NCBI RefSeq assembly: GCF_004363075.1 | Contig: NZ_SNYN01000011.1 | Coordinates: 1-64,000 of the forward strand | DNA from: Actinorugispora endophytica | Lineage (GTDB): Bacteria; Actinomycetota; Actinomycetes; Streptosporangiales; Streptosporangiaceae | DNA: 64,000 nucleotides | Direction: 5' to 3' | Part shown: positions 27,273 to 39,256 of the stretch, one piece after another | Layout of the letters: each line of letters opens with the position of its first letter | Position numbering within the stretch: the first letter of the stretch is position 1 | Notes under the pieces: generated by a model | What the model saw: the letters and a program-made list of their open reading frames with translations, nothing else | What the model was told of the DNA's origin: nothing | Databases searched by the model: none | Translations under genes and position numbers: made by a program

Positions 27273-28385
27273 TCAGTGCGGAGCCACCACGACCTCGACC
27301 CGCTGGAACTCCTTGAGCTCGGTGTAGCCGGAGGTCGCCATGGTGCGGCGCAACGCGCCCATCAGGTTCATCGACCCGTCGCTGCTGGAGGACGGCCCCT
27401 GCAGGATCGCCTGCAGGGTGCCGATGGTCCCGACGTTGACGCGCTCGCCCCGCGGCAGCTCGTTGTGGTGCGCCTCGCTGCCCCAGTGGTAGCCGCCCCC
27501 GGGCGCCTCGGCGGCGCGGGCCAGGGGGGAGCCGACCATGACGGCGTCCGCGCCGCAGGCCAGGGCCTTGGCGATGTCGCCGCTGTGCGTCATGCCGCCG
27601 TCCGCGATGACGTGGACGTACCGGCCTCCGGACTCGTCCAGGTAGTCGCGGCGGGCCGCCGCGACGTCGCCGACCGCGCTGGCCATCGGCACCGCGACGC
27701 CCAGCACGCTGCGGGTGGTGTGGCCGGATCCGCCGCCGAAGCCGACGAGCACGCCCGCCGCGCCGGTGCGCATCAGGTGCAGGGCCGCCGTGTAGGTGGC
27801 GCAGCCGCCCACGACGACCGGGACGTCGAGGTCGTAGATGAACTGCTTGAGGTTGAGCGGTTCGGCCCGGCCCGAGACGTGCTCGGCCGAGACCGTCGTG
27901 CCGCGGATGACGAAGATGTCGACGCCCGCGTCGATGACGGCCTTGTGGTACTGCGCGGTGCGCTGCGGGGAGAGCCGCGCGGCCGTGGTGACACCCGCCC
28001 GGCGGATCTCCTCGATGCGCAGCCCGATCAGCTCCTCCTTGATCGGCGCGGCGTAGATGTCCTGGAGGCGCTTGGTGGCCGCGGCGTCGTCGAGTTCGCG
28101 GATCTCGGCCAGCAGCGGCTCGGGGTCCTCGTACCGGGTCCAGAGCCCCTCCAGGTCGAGGACGCCCAGACCACCGAGCTCACCGACCGCGACGGCGGTC
28201 TTCGGCGAGACCACGCTGTCCATGGGACTCACCATCAACGGCGTCTCGAACCGGTAGGCGTCGATCTGCCACGCGATGGAGACCTCTTCGGGGTCGCGGG
28301 TGCGCCGGGCGGGCACGATCCCGATCTCGTCGAGCTCGTAAGCCCGCCGCCCGGCCTTGCCCAGCCCGATCTCAACCTGAGCCAA
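27273..28385 (-). CDS. guaB3: GuaB3 family IMP dehydrogenase-like protein
   Basis: A 370-residue paralogue of IMP dehydrogenase that lacks the CBS domains. Family features include EIGLGKAGRRAYELDEIGIVP at the N-terminus, DPEEVSIAWQIDAYRFETPLM, GGLGVLDLEGLW, GVLVGFGGGSGHTTR and DGGMTHSGDIAKALACGADAVMVGSPLA. Many actinobacteria carry this as a second copy after guaB; some cyanobacterial GuaB3 act as GMP reductases, so the reaction here is uncertain. I chose TTG 28385 because AGGGG lies about 9 nt upstream and the resulting N-terminus matches the family. GTG 28415 is an alternative. Confidence 0.88.
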   Translation of the reverse strand: MAQVEIGLGKAGRRAYELDEIGIVPARRTRDPEEVSIAWQIDAYRFETPLMVSPMDSVVSPKTAVAVGELGGLGVLDLEGLWTRYEDPEPLLAEIRELDDAAATKRLQDIYAAPIKEELIGLRIEEIRRAGVTTAARLSPQRTAQYHKAVIDAGVDIFVIRGTTVSAEHVSGRAEPLNLKQFIYDLDVPVVVGGCATYTAALHLMRTGAAGVLVGFGGGSGHTTRSVLGVAVPMASAVGDVAAARRDYLDESGGRYVHVIADGGMTHSGDIAKALACGADAVMVGSPLARAAEAPGGGYHWGSEAHHNELPRGERVNVGTIGTLQAILQGPSSSSDGSMNLMGALRRTMATSGYTELKEFQRVEVVVAPH

Positions 28386-28547
28386 CGCTCTGATCCCCTC
28401 TTCGATCCGTAACACCGATGCGTCCCACCGGCGACAACCACCGCCGCGAGCTTACCGCCGAGCAGCGGAAACGGGCGGCCCCGCCCCGTCACCACGGCCA
28501 CCGCCGGACGCCCGCCCTCCGCGCCGCACCGGTCGCGGTTTCCCCGT

Positions 28548-28604
28548 TGATCTCGGCCTTCCGGGGTCTCAACCGTTTCCGAGACCCCGGAAAGGTCAAG
28601 ATCA
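28548..28604 (-). repeat. Dispersed hairpin element, copy E
   Basis: An inner stem CCGGGGTCTC/GAGACCCCGG (28561-28570 with 28581-28590) and a 10-nt loop, flanked by imperfect arms TGATCTCGGCCTT and AAAGGTCAAGATCA. It starts 14 nt after the guaB stop codon, in the same orientation as copies A and D. Confidence 0.75.
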
Positions 28605-28617
28605 GCGAGAAAAGAGG

Positions 28618-30159
<1,542 letters not shown>

Positions 30160-30338
30160 CTAGGGCGCGCCCTCCACCGCGCGCGGACGAAACCCGGGGT
30201 CGGGAGGCTCACAACCCCGGGCGCGGGAACAGCGCGCAGCGGCGGTCCGCGGCCCGGCGGGGCGGTCCGCAGCGCAGCGGGGAGGGTTCGCGGGACGGGC
30301 AGCGGGGCCCCGGGGCGACCGGGAGCGGGCAGCCCCGG

Positions 30339-31025
30339 TCAGAAGAGGCGGTTCGCCACGGCCACCTGCCGAAGCCGAGCCAGAGCTCGGTGCTGGGCGA
30401 CCCGAACCGCTCCGGGCGACATCCCCAGGACATGTCCCGTCTCATCGGCAGTAAGACCCGCAATCACACGCATCGCGAGCAGCCTCCGCTGCTGCTCTGG
30501 AAGTTCGCCCAGCAGGGCCCTGGCCCGCTCGGCCTCGACGGTGCGCACCGCGGACTCCTCGGGGCCGGGCGCCTCGTCCGGCCGGTCGGGCACCGAGTCG
30601 GTGGGCACGTCCGCGCGGGTGGAGCCGCGCAGGGCGTCGGCGACCTTGTGCGCCGCGATCCCGAACACGAAGGAGGCGAACGGCCTGCCCCTGTCCTGGT
30701 AGCGCGGGAGCGCGGTGAGCAGGGCGATGCAGACCTCCTGGGCGACGTCGTCGGAGTAGTGGACGTAGCCGGAGACCCGGGCCAGCCTGGCCCGGCAGTA
30801 GCGGACCACCATGGGACGGACCTCGCGGATCAGCGAGTCCATCGCGCCGTCGTCCCCCTGGGCCGCCAGCAGGGTCAGGTGGTCGAGTTCGGTGTCGTCC
30901 GCCCTCGTCCGGGCGGCAGGTCTCTGCGCGAGCGTGCCCCCCGCGACGCGTAGATCCGTCACGTATCGAATGATGCCCACTGGCGCAGACTCACACGTCA
31001 CGATTCCGGGCAACAGAATGGTCAC
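30339..31025 (-). CDS. shbA: RNA polymerase sigma factor (ShbA/SigD-like)
   Basis: A sigma-70 family factor of 228 residues. Region 2 spans about 65-125 ([64 protein letters not shown]). Region 4 is about 165-222 ([43 protein letters not shown]). In Streptomyces the shbA gene lies between groEL1 and guaB, as here, and drives transcription of the principal sigma gene hrdB. The symbol rests on this order plus the domain layout. The start is doubtful: four in-frame GTGs occur in the first 25 codons, and no ribosome-binding site is seen. A -10-like TAATCC just before GTG 31025 suggests a leaderless mRNA. Confidence 0.82.
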   Translation of the reverse strand: MTILLPGIVTCESAPVGIIRYVTDLRVAGGTLAQRPAARTRADDTELDHLTLLAAQGDDGAMDSLIREVRPMVVRYCRARLARVSGYVHYSDDVAQEVCIALLTALPRYQDRGRPFASFVFGIAAHKVADALRGSTRADVPTDSVPDRPDEAPGPEESAVRTVEAERARALLGELPEQQRRLLAMRVIAGLTADETGHVLGMSPGAVRVAQHRALARLRQVAVANRLF

Positions 31026-31049
31026 ATTCGGGATTATTCTCGCCCGGAG

Positions 31050-31087
31050 CCACGCGTGTCCCGGGTGTTCGCCCGGGACACGCGTGG
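31050..31087 (-). terminator. groEL terminator
   Basis: A perfect 16-bp stem (31050-31065 with 31072-31087) and a 6-nt loop TGTTCG, 43 nt after the groEL stop. Confidence 0.8.
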
Positions 31088-31129
31088 TAGTGATCTCGAC
31101 TCACCCCCGTAGGCGGGTCGACGCCGTTC

Positions 31130-32764
<1,635 letters not shown>

Positions 32765-32825
32765 TCAAGATCAGGTGCGGCGGGCGTGTCGCGCCCGCCG
32801 GAGCGTTTCCCCGTGACACGGAAAA

Positions 32826-32853
32826 CGCGCGGGCGGGTGAACCCGCCCGCGCG
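32826..32853 (-). terminator. Strong hairpin between groES and groEL (possible attenuator)
   Basis: CGCGCGGGCGGGT pairs with its complement across a 2-nt centre. The neighbouring sequence (32778-32830) can form two further stems. Because it lies inside the expected groES-groEL transcript, it may be a partial terminator or a processing signal. Confidence 0.5.
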
Positions 32854-32954
32854 CAGTCAAGCCTTGCTCGGAAGGACGTCCCGAGGCTCGGAGCCGACGC
32901 GGACAGGGACTGTCCGGCTCGCGGCCCGAGCCGCGGCCCTACCCGCGCGGGGTC

Positions 32955-33266
32955 CTACTTCTGGACGATCGCGAGCAGGTCGCGGGCGGAGAGGACGAGG
33001 TACTCCTCGCCGTTGTACTTGACCTCGGTGCCGCCGTACTTGCTGTAGAGGACGACGTCGCCCTCCTTGACGTCCAGCGGGATGCGCTTGTCACCCTCGT
33101 CGTCCCAGCGACCCGGGCCCACGGCCAGGACCTTGCCCTCCTGGGGCTTCTCCTTGGCGGTGTCCGGGATGACCAGGCCGGACGCGGTGGTCTGCTCGGC
33201 CTCGAGCGGCTGAACGACGACACGGTCCTCAAGCGGCTTGAGCACAGTCTTGGTGGCGGTCGACAC
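32955..33266 (-). CDS. groES: 10-kDa co-chaperonin GroES
   Basis: The cap of the GroEL chamber, 103 residues. Conserved segments: [44 protein letters not shown], the mobile-loop region TTASGLVIP, and [27 protein letters not shown] chose GTG 33266 because GGGGAGG lies about 7 nt upstream and the family begins with a short Thr/Ala-rich stretch. The longer frame to 33317 would add residues the family lacks. Controlled by the CIRCE site upstream. Confidence 0.96.
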   Translation of the reverse strand: MSTATKTVLKPLEDRVVVQPLEAEQTTASGLVIPDTAKEKPQEGKVLAVGPGRWDDEGDKRIPLDVKEGDVVLYSKYGGTEVKYNGEEYLVLSARDLLAIVQK

Positions 33267-33371
33267 GGTGTGACCTCCCCCTTCAGAATCGCTGGTGGTA
33301 AAACGGCATGCTTGCAAAAGGGGCGACCACGGCGGCCTGTCGTCGCGGGTGCCAGACCGGCCTCGTCGCGG

Positions 33372-33398
33372 TTAGCACTCTACCCTTGAGAGTGCCAA
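33372..33398. promoter_or_regulatory. CIRCE operator (HrcA binding site) upstream of groES
   Basis: TTAGCACTC, a 9-nt spacer, then GAGTGCCAA: the CIRCE consensus with one mismatch in the second arm. It lies 105 nt before the groES start, so HrcA is expected to repress groES and groEL until heat shock. Confidence 0.92.
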
Positions 33399-33459
33399 TA
33401 CGGAACAGTAGTCGCGTGCATCCAGGTCGTCAAACAACAGGTCACGGGGGAACGCAAGG

Positions 33460-34746
33460 GTGACGAACAGGCGAATCACGGGGTTTCAGGAGTTGCTCAC
33501 ACCGGTGGGACGCCGCCTGCTCGAAGGGCTGGACGCCGCCGAGGCCGACGCGGACCCGCTGAAGGCCGCCACCCGGCTGCGCCGCGACCCCGCCCTGGCG
33601 GGACTCCCCGCGGAGACCGCCGCCGACCTGGTCAACGCGGCTCTGACCCAGGCCCGGCTGCGCCGCAGGGCCCGGGAGAAGTTCGGCCCGCTCGCCGACC
33701 GCCTCTTCTTCACCCCCGACGGCCTGGAGCAGGCGACCCGCTCACCGGTCGCGACGCACCGGGCGCGGCGCCTCGCCGAGCGCGTGGCCCCCGACTCCGC
33801 CGCGCCGGTCGGCGACCTGTGCTGCGGGATCGGCGCGGACCTGATCGCGCTGGCCGGCGCGGGGCTGGCCGTCGAGGGCGTGGACCTGGACCCGCTCACC
33901 GTCGCGGTGGCCGGGGCGAACATCGAGGCGGCGGGCCTGTCCGCCCTGGCGCGGGTACGCGAGGGAGACGTCGCCTCGACCCGGCCGGGCGACTACTCAG
34001 CGGTGTTCTGCGACCCGGCGCGGCGCGGCCGACGCGGCCGGATCTTCGACCCGCGCGCCTACTCCCCCTCATGGGACACGGTCCTGGGGCTGGCCCGGAG
34101 CGCCCCGGCCGCGTGCGTCAAGGCCGCGCCCGGCATCCCCCACGAGCTGATCCCCGACGACGCGAGCACCGAGTGGATCTCGGTGGACTGGGAGGTCAAG
34201 GAGGCGGCGCTGTGGTTCGGCGCGCTCTCCGACGAGTCCGCCGCCCCGGGGCCGGCGCGGCGGGCCACCCTCATCCGGACCCGGACCGGCGCCCCCGGGC
34301 CCGAGGTCACGACGCTGGCCGGACGGGGGCTGGGCGCGCCACCGGTGTCGGCGCCGCTGCGCTACCTGTACGAACCCGACGGCGCGGTGATCCGCTCGCA
34401 CCTGGTGGCCGAGGCCGCGGACGCCGTCGACGGCGCGCTGATCGACCCGGCGATCGCCTACATCACCTCCGACTCCCTGGTGCGGACCCCGCTGTGCCGG
34501 GCGTACGAGGTGACGGAGGTGATGCCCTTCTCGCTGAAGCGGCTCAGGGCTGCCCTGCGGGAGCGCCGGGCGGGAAGGGTAACGATTAAGAAACGCGGTT
34601 CCGCGGTGGACGTGGACAAGCTGCGCCGGGACCTGCGGCCGAGCGGCCCCGAAGCGGTCGTGGTCGTCCTCACCCGCATCGGGGACCGCCCCTTCTGCCT
34701 GCTGTGTGACGAGGTCAGCGCCGCGGACGGGCCTTCAGGCGGGTGA
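33460..34746 (+). CDS. THUMP-like class I SAM-dependent methyltransferase
   Basis: A 428-residue protein. After an N-terminal helical region (about 1-100) comes a Rossmann methyltransferase fold with the SAM motif VGDLCCGIGADLIALAGAG (about 116-135), EGVDLDPL and the FCDPARRGRRGRIFDPRAYSP active-site segment. Its C-terminal third (about 300-420) has the THUMP-like pattern found in a conserved actinobacterial family; RNA is the likely substrate, but the modified base is not known. The start is GTG 33460, with GGGGGA upstream. It is divergent from groES, sharing the 193-bp gap with the CIRCE site. Confidence 0.8.
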   Translation: MTNRRITGFQELLTPVGRRLLEGLDAAEADADPLKAATRLRRDPALAGLPAETAADLVNAALTQARLRRRAREKFGPLADRLFFTPDGLEQATRSPVATHRARRLAERVAPDSAAPVGDLCCGIGADLIALAGAGLAVEGVDLDPLTVAVAGANIEAAGLSALARVREGDVASTRPGDYSAVFCDPARRGRRGRIFDPRAYSPSWDTVLGLARSAPAACVKAAPGIPHELIPDDASTEWISVDWEVKEAALWFGALSDESAAPGPARRATLIRTRTGAPGPEVTTLAGRGLGAPPVSAPLRYLYEPDGAVIRSHLVAEAADAVDGALIDPAIAYITSDSLVRTPLCRAYEVTEVMPFSLKRLRAALRERRAGRVTIKKRGSAVDVDKLRRDLRPSGPEAVVVVLTRIGDRPFCLLCDEVSAADGPSGG

Positions 34747-34766
34747 CCCGCGCGCTCCGGGAGCCA

Positions 34767-34796
34767 CCGGCGCCCCGAAGGCTCCCGGGGCGCCGG
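34767..34796 (+). terminator. Methyltransferase gene terminator
   Basis: An 11-bp stem CCGGCGCCCCG with its complement, 8-nt loop, 21 nt after the stop codon. Confidence 0.65.
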
Positions 34797-35146
34797 GAGG
34801 GAGCAACCACGCGTCACGGCGGATAACGGAAACACGGATCTTTCCCCGTCCCCTGGGGACGGATGCCGTCGTGTCGTTAGACTGGCCGAGCTGAGCCTTT
34901 ATCCCCCTGATCTCCCTGAACCCGTGGGTTTCGTCCGGTATCCCGCACCTCCGGCCAACGGAACGACGGCTGTCCAGGGCTTCGGGCATGATCTCCGCGC
35001 ATACGTACGGTAGGCATAGGATCTCCGATCGTGATGTTCGAGGACTTTCTCCCTCTTCTCACCGACCACGGGCCTTGCCAGACTCTGACGAGAACCCCCA
35101 TCCGAGATCGCCGGATCGGGGGGCGCCACACCAAAGGAGCACCTCG
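34797..35146 (+). promoter_or_regulatory. 350-bp upstream region of the coiled-coil gene
   Basis: No gene is seen. Promoter-like -10 hexamers are TAGACT (near 34878) and two adjoining hexamers TAGGCA and TAGGAT at 35011-35022, none with a convincing -35. AAAGGAG at 35133-35139 is the ribosome-binding site of the next gene. A short GTCCCC/GGGGAC hairpin lies near 34850. Confidence 0.35.
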
Positions 35147-37429
35147 GTGGAACAGACCAACCACAACTTCCTCAACGGGGGAGGTCAGGCCGGGATCTCT
35201 GACCGGATGCGGGATCTGCTCTCGCGAGCGGCCCAGGACCACGTCTCGGAGCAGAAATCCCAGGGCGCGATCACCGAGGAGATGCGCCAGCGCCTCGAAG
35301 GCATGGAGTGGCTGCTGCGCGAGTTCCGCGAGCGTGAGCTGTCCGCCCTGGCCGAGGCCATCGTCGCGGTCCAGGCCCGGGTCGACGAGCTCTCCGCCCG
35401 CCCCCCTGAGTGGGCCGAGACGCTCGCCGAGCACATCGAGCAGGTCGGGGCGCGGGTCAAGCCGCTGGCCGAGATGTCCGCGCTGCGCTCGGACGTCACC
35501 GGGGTCTCGGGGAACCTGGAGACCGCGCTGAACCGGCTCACGGGCCTCGGCGACACCGCCGCGCGCGCCGCGAGCCAGGTGGACGCCCTCGGCGAGCGGT
35601 TGGAGACCCTGGCGGGCAGCGTCGAGTCGCGCTTCCACCGGATCGACGAGGCCCTCGAGTCGCTGAGCACCCGGGCCGCGACGATGGAGAACGCCGTCGA
35701 GTCCGTCGGCGAGCGCCTGGAGCGGCGGCACGACACCGACCGCGAACTGGCCGCGGCCGAGCACGAGGCCCTGGTCACCAAGGTCGACGAGGGGCACGAC
35801 TCGCTGTCGAACCGCGTGGACGAGCTGGCGGGCCGCCTGGAGGAGCGCCACGAAGCCCTCTCGGCCTCGCTCGCCGAGCGCCACGAGAGCCTCTCCTCCT
35901 CACTCGCCGAGCGCCACGAGAGCCTCTCCTCCTCGCTCACCGAGGGCCGCCAGGAGCTGGAGCGGGTCGTCGCCGAGGGCGGCGAGACCCTCGGCCGGGC
36001 GGTCGCCGAGCAGCGCGAGTCGCTGGAGCGGCGGCTCGACGAGCAGCACGCGGCGGCGCTGGGCCGGGCCGACGAGCACCGGGCCGCGCTCGCCCGCGCG
36101 GTCGAGGAGCAGCGCGGCGCCGTCGACGCCAAGCTGGACGAGCAGCACACCGCCCTGAGCGGCAAGATCGCCCAGAGCGTGGAGTTCCTGACCACGCAGG
36201 CCGACGAGAACCACGCCGAGGCCACGGCCGCGGTGGCCGACGCCAACAGCGCGGTCGTCAAGCTGGCCGCCGCCACCGAGGAGCGGCTCGGCGAGATGCG
36301 CGAGCAGCTGCGCAAGCACCGCTCGGAGCTGTCCGAGCAGCTGGACACCCAGCACGCGGAGCTGCGCGAGCGCGACGAGGAGCAGCACGAGACCCTGGTC
36401 TCCGCCCTGGCCGAGACCGCCGAGGGCCTGCGCGCCGCGGCCGCCGAGAACCACACCGCGGCCACCACCGCCATCACCGAACTCTCCACCACCCTCACCG
36501 AGACCGCCGAGGGCCTGCGCGCCGCGGCCGCCGAGAACCACACCGCGGCCACCACCGCCATCACCGAGGTCTCCACCTCCCTCACCGAGACCCGGCTGGA
36601 GGTCTCGGCGCTGGAGGAGAGGTCCGAGGCCCGGCTCGGCGAGCTGCGCGCCGCCGTCGACGAGAGCGTCCAGGCGCTCGGCGTCCGCGTCGGCGAGCGG
36701 CACGACGCCCTGGCCGAGCAGCTCTCCGAGCACCGCGAGGCCGTCCAGGACCGCCTCGACCAGCAGGAGCGCGAGCTGGCGAGCCGGTTCGAGGGGCACC
36801 TGACCGCCGTCACCGGCAGGCTGGAGGCTCAGCACGACTCGCTGACCGGCAGGTTCGAGCACGGCCTGGGCCGCCTCAGCGACCGCTTCGACACCTTCGA
36901 GGGCCACTTCGAGGGCAGCTTCGACGGGGTCGAGGGCAGGCTCGACGGGCTGAACGGCCGCCTGGACGGCATCGACGGCCGGGTCACCGGCGTCGAGGGC
37001 AAGTTCGAGGGCGTGCACGGCCAGTTCGACGGCGTGGACGGCCGCCTGGAGGCGATCGACGACCGGTTGGAGGCCGTCAACCAGCGCCTCGGCCAGCTGC
37101 CCGTCTCCCTGGAGGTCGGCGAGGTGCACCGCCGCCTCTCCGAGCTGGTGGAGCGTCCGGTCATCGACCACGGCGACCGCTTCGACGCGCTCGACCGCAA
37201 GCTCGGCGACGCCCTCGACCCGCTGCTGGGCGAGCTCCGCGCCCGCCCGGACCGGCACGAGTTCGAGGAGACCGTCAGCGAGGCCGTGGAGACGTCGCAC
37301 GACGACATCACCAAGCGCCTGGCCGCGCTGGAGGAGACCATGCTCGCCCTGGCCGAGGCCCTGCTCCGCCCGGGCAGCGACGGCAAGAAGAAGCGCCGCG
37401 CCTTCGCCGACGACGAGGACGACGACTAG
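35147..37429 (+). CDS. Long coiled-coil repeat protein of unknown function
   Basis: A 760-residue, highly charged protein without signal peptide or membrane span. Almost the whole length is predicted by eye to be alpha-helical coiled coil. It contains repeats such as LAERHESLSSS in tandem (about 240-265), a 29-residue block beginning AETAEGLRAAAAENHTAATTAI occurring twice, and a run of about eight 7-11-residue units GRLDG / VEGRFEGV (580-650). The C-terminus is Lys/Asp-rich (KKKRRAFADDEDDD). GTG 35147 follows AAAGGAG at 7 nt. It resembles filament-forming or scaffold proteins, but I recognise no family. It stands alone between two terminators. Confidence 0.8.
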   Translation: MEQTNHNFLNGGGQAGISDRMRDLLSRAAQDHVSEQKSQGAITEEMRQRLEGMEWLLREFRERELSALAEAIVAVQARVDELSARPPEWAETLAEHIEQVGARVKPLAEMSALRSDVTGVSGNLETALNRLTGLGDTAARAASQVDALGERLETLAGSVESRFHRIDEALESLSTRAATMENAVESVGERLERRHDTDRELAAAEHEALVTKVDEGHDSLSNRVDELAGRLEERHEALSASLAERHESLSSSLAERHESLSSSLTEGRQELERVVAEGGETLGRAVAEQRESLERRLDEQHAAALGRADEHRAALARAVEEQRGAVDAKLDEQHTALSGKIAQSVEFLTTQADENHAEATAAVADANSAVVKLAAATEERLGEMREQLRKHRSELSEQLDTQHAELRERDEEQHETLVSALAETAEGLRAAAAENHTAATTAITELSTTLTETAEGLRAAAAENHTAATTAITEVSTSLTETRLEVSALEERSEARLGELRAAVDESVQALGVRVGERHDALAEQLSEHREAVQDRLDQQERELASRFEGHLTAVTGRLEAQHDSLTGRFEHGLGRLSDRFDTFEGHFEGSFDGVEGRLDGLNGRLDGIDGRVTGVEGKFEGVHGQFDGVDGRLEAIDDRLEAVNQRLGQLPVSLEVGEVHRRLSELVERPVIDHGDRFDALDRKLGDALDPLLGELRARPDRHEFEETVSEAVETSHDDITKRLAALEETMLALAEALLRPGSDGKKKRRAFADDEDDD
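36412..36585 (+). repeat. Two-copy 87-bp tandem repeat inside the coiled-coil gene
   Basis: The unit (29 codons) starts at about 36412 and again at about 36499. The nucleotide copies are almost identical for their first 70 bases, which points to a recent duplication and not merely a shared heptad pattern. Confidence 0.75.
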
Positions 37430-37453
37430 CCGCCGCGCCCCGTCCGGACACGG

Positions 37454-37491
37454 GAAGGGGGCCGCTCCGCGTCAGCGGGGCGGCCCCCTTC
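37454..37491 (+). terminator. Coiled-coil gene terminator
   Basis: A 12-bp stem GAAGGGGGCCGC/GCGGCCCCCTTC with a 14-nt loop that itself can pair, 24 nt after the stop. Confidence 0.75.
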
Positions 37492-37535
37492 GCCGTTGTC
37501 AGGGACCTTCTCCGGACCAGAACTCCAGAGAACCG

Positions 37536-37877
37536 TCAGGAAACGCGGAGTCCGGCCTCTCGCAGCTCTTCCCGAACCGCCTCGTGCACGACCTTGGACC
37601 ACGCGGCCATTACCGGAGCCGTCGGTGTCAGGGCCTCTCCGGAGGCCAACCGGTCCTCAATCCAGGTACGCATCAACGCAGTAGGCTTCACACCCAGTTC
37701 AGCGGCCACTTCGCGCACTCGGTCCATTGTCGGCTTAGCCAGCCGAATGGAGGAGACGATCATGACCTCGTCCGCGGGAACCGGGTCATGCCGCTCCAGT
37801 TCCGCGTTCTCGATTTCTTCGCTGATGTCGTGGGTGTCGTAATATTCGGCGATCTCGTCCAATTTCTTCGAGTCCAT
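37536..37877 (-). CDS. Antitoxin of a BrnTA-like pair (CopG/ribbon-helix-helix type)
   Basis: A 113-residue protein. The N-terminal half is acidic (SEEIENAELERHD) and should bind the toxin. The central segment VSSIRLAKPTMDRVREVAAELGVKPTALMRTWIEDRLASG fits a ribbon-helix-helix DNA-binding fold. The start ATG 37877 has GGTGGAG 5 nt upstream and follows the toxin's TGA by 2 nt. Toxin first, antitoxin second is the BrnT/BrnA order. It probably represses its own promoter through the palindrome at 38163-38179. Confidence 0.78.
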   Translation of the reverse strand: MDSKKLDEIAEYYDTHDISEEIENAELERHDPVPADEVMIVSSIRLAKPTMDRVREVAAELGVKPTALMRTWIEDRLASGEALTPTAPVMAAWSKVVHEAVREELREAGLRVS

Positions 37878-37879
37878 GA

Positions 37880-38152
37880 TCACTCCACCTTTCGGTTGAA
37901 GGTCCGCCTCTCCGAGGGAGTCATGTCGCGGGCTGTCGCGACGTAGTAAGCATCGGGTTCCACTACGGAATCTGCCATGATCACCGTCAGGTAACGGCCA
38001 GCATGGGTACGTCCGAGCAGAACCACCGTCTCACCACGGCCCGGGGTCGTCCAGTAAGGGGATTCGACAGCCTCCTCAACCTCATTCGGGTCGACGCCAT
38101 GGCGAGCGATGTGCGCCACACTTCTATCGCTCCAATAGATCACAAAGCCCAC
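37880..38152 (-). CDS. BrnT/DUF4258-like toxin (RelE superfamily)
   Basis: A 90-residue basic protein. The pattern IYWSDRSVAHIARHGVDPNEVEEAVESP, LLGRTHAGRYLTVIM and YVATARDMTPSERRTFNRK follows the BrnT/DUF4258 layout of a small RNase-like fold, with the conserved ARHGV helix and C-terminal ARD/R residues. Start GTG 38152. It overlaps the operator region and lies 54 nt downstream of tsaD on the same strand. The AT content of the pair's promoter is much higher than its surroundings, which suggests a transferred module. Confidence 0.75.
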   Translation of the reverse strand: MGFVIYWSDRSVAHIARHGVDPNEVEEAVESPYWTTPGRGETVVLLGRTHAGRYLTVIMADSVVEPDAYYVATARDMTPSERRTFNRKVE

Positions 38153-38162
38153 ACATGTGAAC

Positions 38163-38179
38163 GTATTACAAAGTAATAC
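38163..38179. promoter_or_regulatory. Perfect palindromic operator of the BrnT-like toxin-antitoxin pair
   Basis: GTATTAC-AAA-GTAATAC, a 7-bp perfect inverted repeat in a GC-rich background, 11 nt upstream of the toxin start. Its TAATAC half can act as the -10 box, so antitoxin binding would block the promoter. Confidence 0.7.
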
Positions 38180-38206
38180 TTTCGTCGGGTGGGGGCGGCC
38201 CCGATG

Positions 38207-39247
38207 TCAGCCCGCCATCACGCTGCCCACCGGCAGGGAGGTGTCGGTGGCCAGGTCGAGGGGGGACGGGGGCAGGCCCGCGGCCACGACCTCGGCGCCC
38301 AGGGCCGCGATCATCGCGCCGTTGTCGGTGCACAGGCGGGGCCGGGGGACGCGCACCTCGACTCCCGCGGCGGCGCAGCGCTGCTCGGCGAGGCGTCGCA
38401 GGCGCGAGTTGGCCGCCACGCCGCCGCTGATCACCAGGTGCCGCACGCCGTGCTCGCGGCAGGCGTCCACGGCCTTCCTGGTCAGCACGTCCGCGACGGC
38501 CTCCTGGAAGGCCGCCGCCACGTCGGGGACCGGGACGGCCCGGCCCGCGTGCTCGGCGTCCTCGACCCAGCGGGCGACCGCGGTCTTGAGGCCCGAGAAG
38601 GAGAAGTCGTAGCTGCCGTCGCCCCACTTGCCGCGCGGGAAGCGGATCGCCCGGGGATCGCCGTCGCGCGCCGCGCGGTCGATCGGCGGGCCGCCCGGGT
38701 AGGGCAGCGAGAGCAGCCGCGCGACCTTGTCGTACGCCTCGCCCGCCGCGTCGTCCACCGTCTCGCCGAGCAGCCGGACGTCGGTCGCCAGGTCCCGGAC
38801 CAGCAGCAGCGACGTGTGCCCGCCGGACACCAGCAGGGCCACCACCGGCTTGGGCAGAGGGCCGTGCTCCAGCTGGTCCACGGCCACGTGCCCGACCAGG
38901 TGGTTGACGCCGTACAGCGGCTTGTCCAAGGCCAGGGCGTACGCCTTGGCGGCGGAGACGCCCACGAGCAGCGCGCCCGCCAGGCCGGGGCCCGCGGTGA
39001 CGGCGATCGCGTCGACGTCCGACAGCCGCACCCCGGCGCGCTCGGCGGCCCGGCGCACGGTGGGCGTCATCGCCTCCAGGTGCGCGCGGCTGGCGACCTC
39101 GGGAACCACCCCGCCGAACCGGGCGTGCTCGTCGACGCTGGAGGCCACCTCGTCGGCCAGGAGTTCGCAGCCGCGCACGAACGCGACCCCGGTCTCGTCG
39201 CAGGAGCTCTCGATCCCCATGATCAGGGGCAGTGCACTGTTGCTCAT
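38207..39247 (-). CDS. tsaD: tRNA N6-threonylcarbamoyladenosine transferase TsaD
   Basis: It transfers the threonylcarbamoyl group to A37 of ANN-decoding tRNAs, with TsaB and TsaE. The 346-residue protein has the ASKHA fold with IESSCDET near the N-terminus, metal-binding His pair in NHLVGHV (HxxxH), [26 protein letters not shown] and the C-terminal [12 protein letters not shown] and [15 protein letters not shown] 39247 follows GAGGAAG, which overlaps the rimI stop region. It is the last gene of the alr-to-tsaD operon. Confidence 0.97.
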   Translation of the reverse strand: MSNSALPLIMGIESSCDETGVAFVRGCELLADEVASSVDEHARFGGVVPEVASRAHLEAMTPTVRRAAERAGVRLSDVDAIAVTAGPGLAGALLVGVSAAKAYALALDKPLYGVNHLVGHVAVDQLEHGPLPKPVVALLVSGGHTSLLLVRDLATDVRLLGETVDDAAGEAYDKVARLLSLPYPGGPPIDRAARDGDPRAIRFPRGKWGDGSYDFSFSGLKTAVARWVEDAEHAGRAVPVPDVAAAFQEAVADVLTRKAVDACREHGVRHLVISGGVAANSRLRRLAEQRCAAAGVEVRVPRPRLCTDNGAMIAALGAEVVAAGLPPSPLDLATDTSLPVGSVMAG

Positions 39248-39256
39248 CAGTCTTCC

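Noticed and set aside
35868..35950. Possible phase-variable simple repeat in the coiled-coil gene
   Set aside because: The LAERHESLSS units are in-frame (multiples of three) and coding; no frameshifting repeat is seen.
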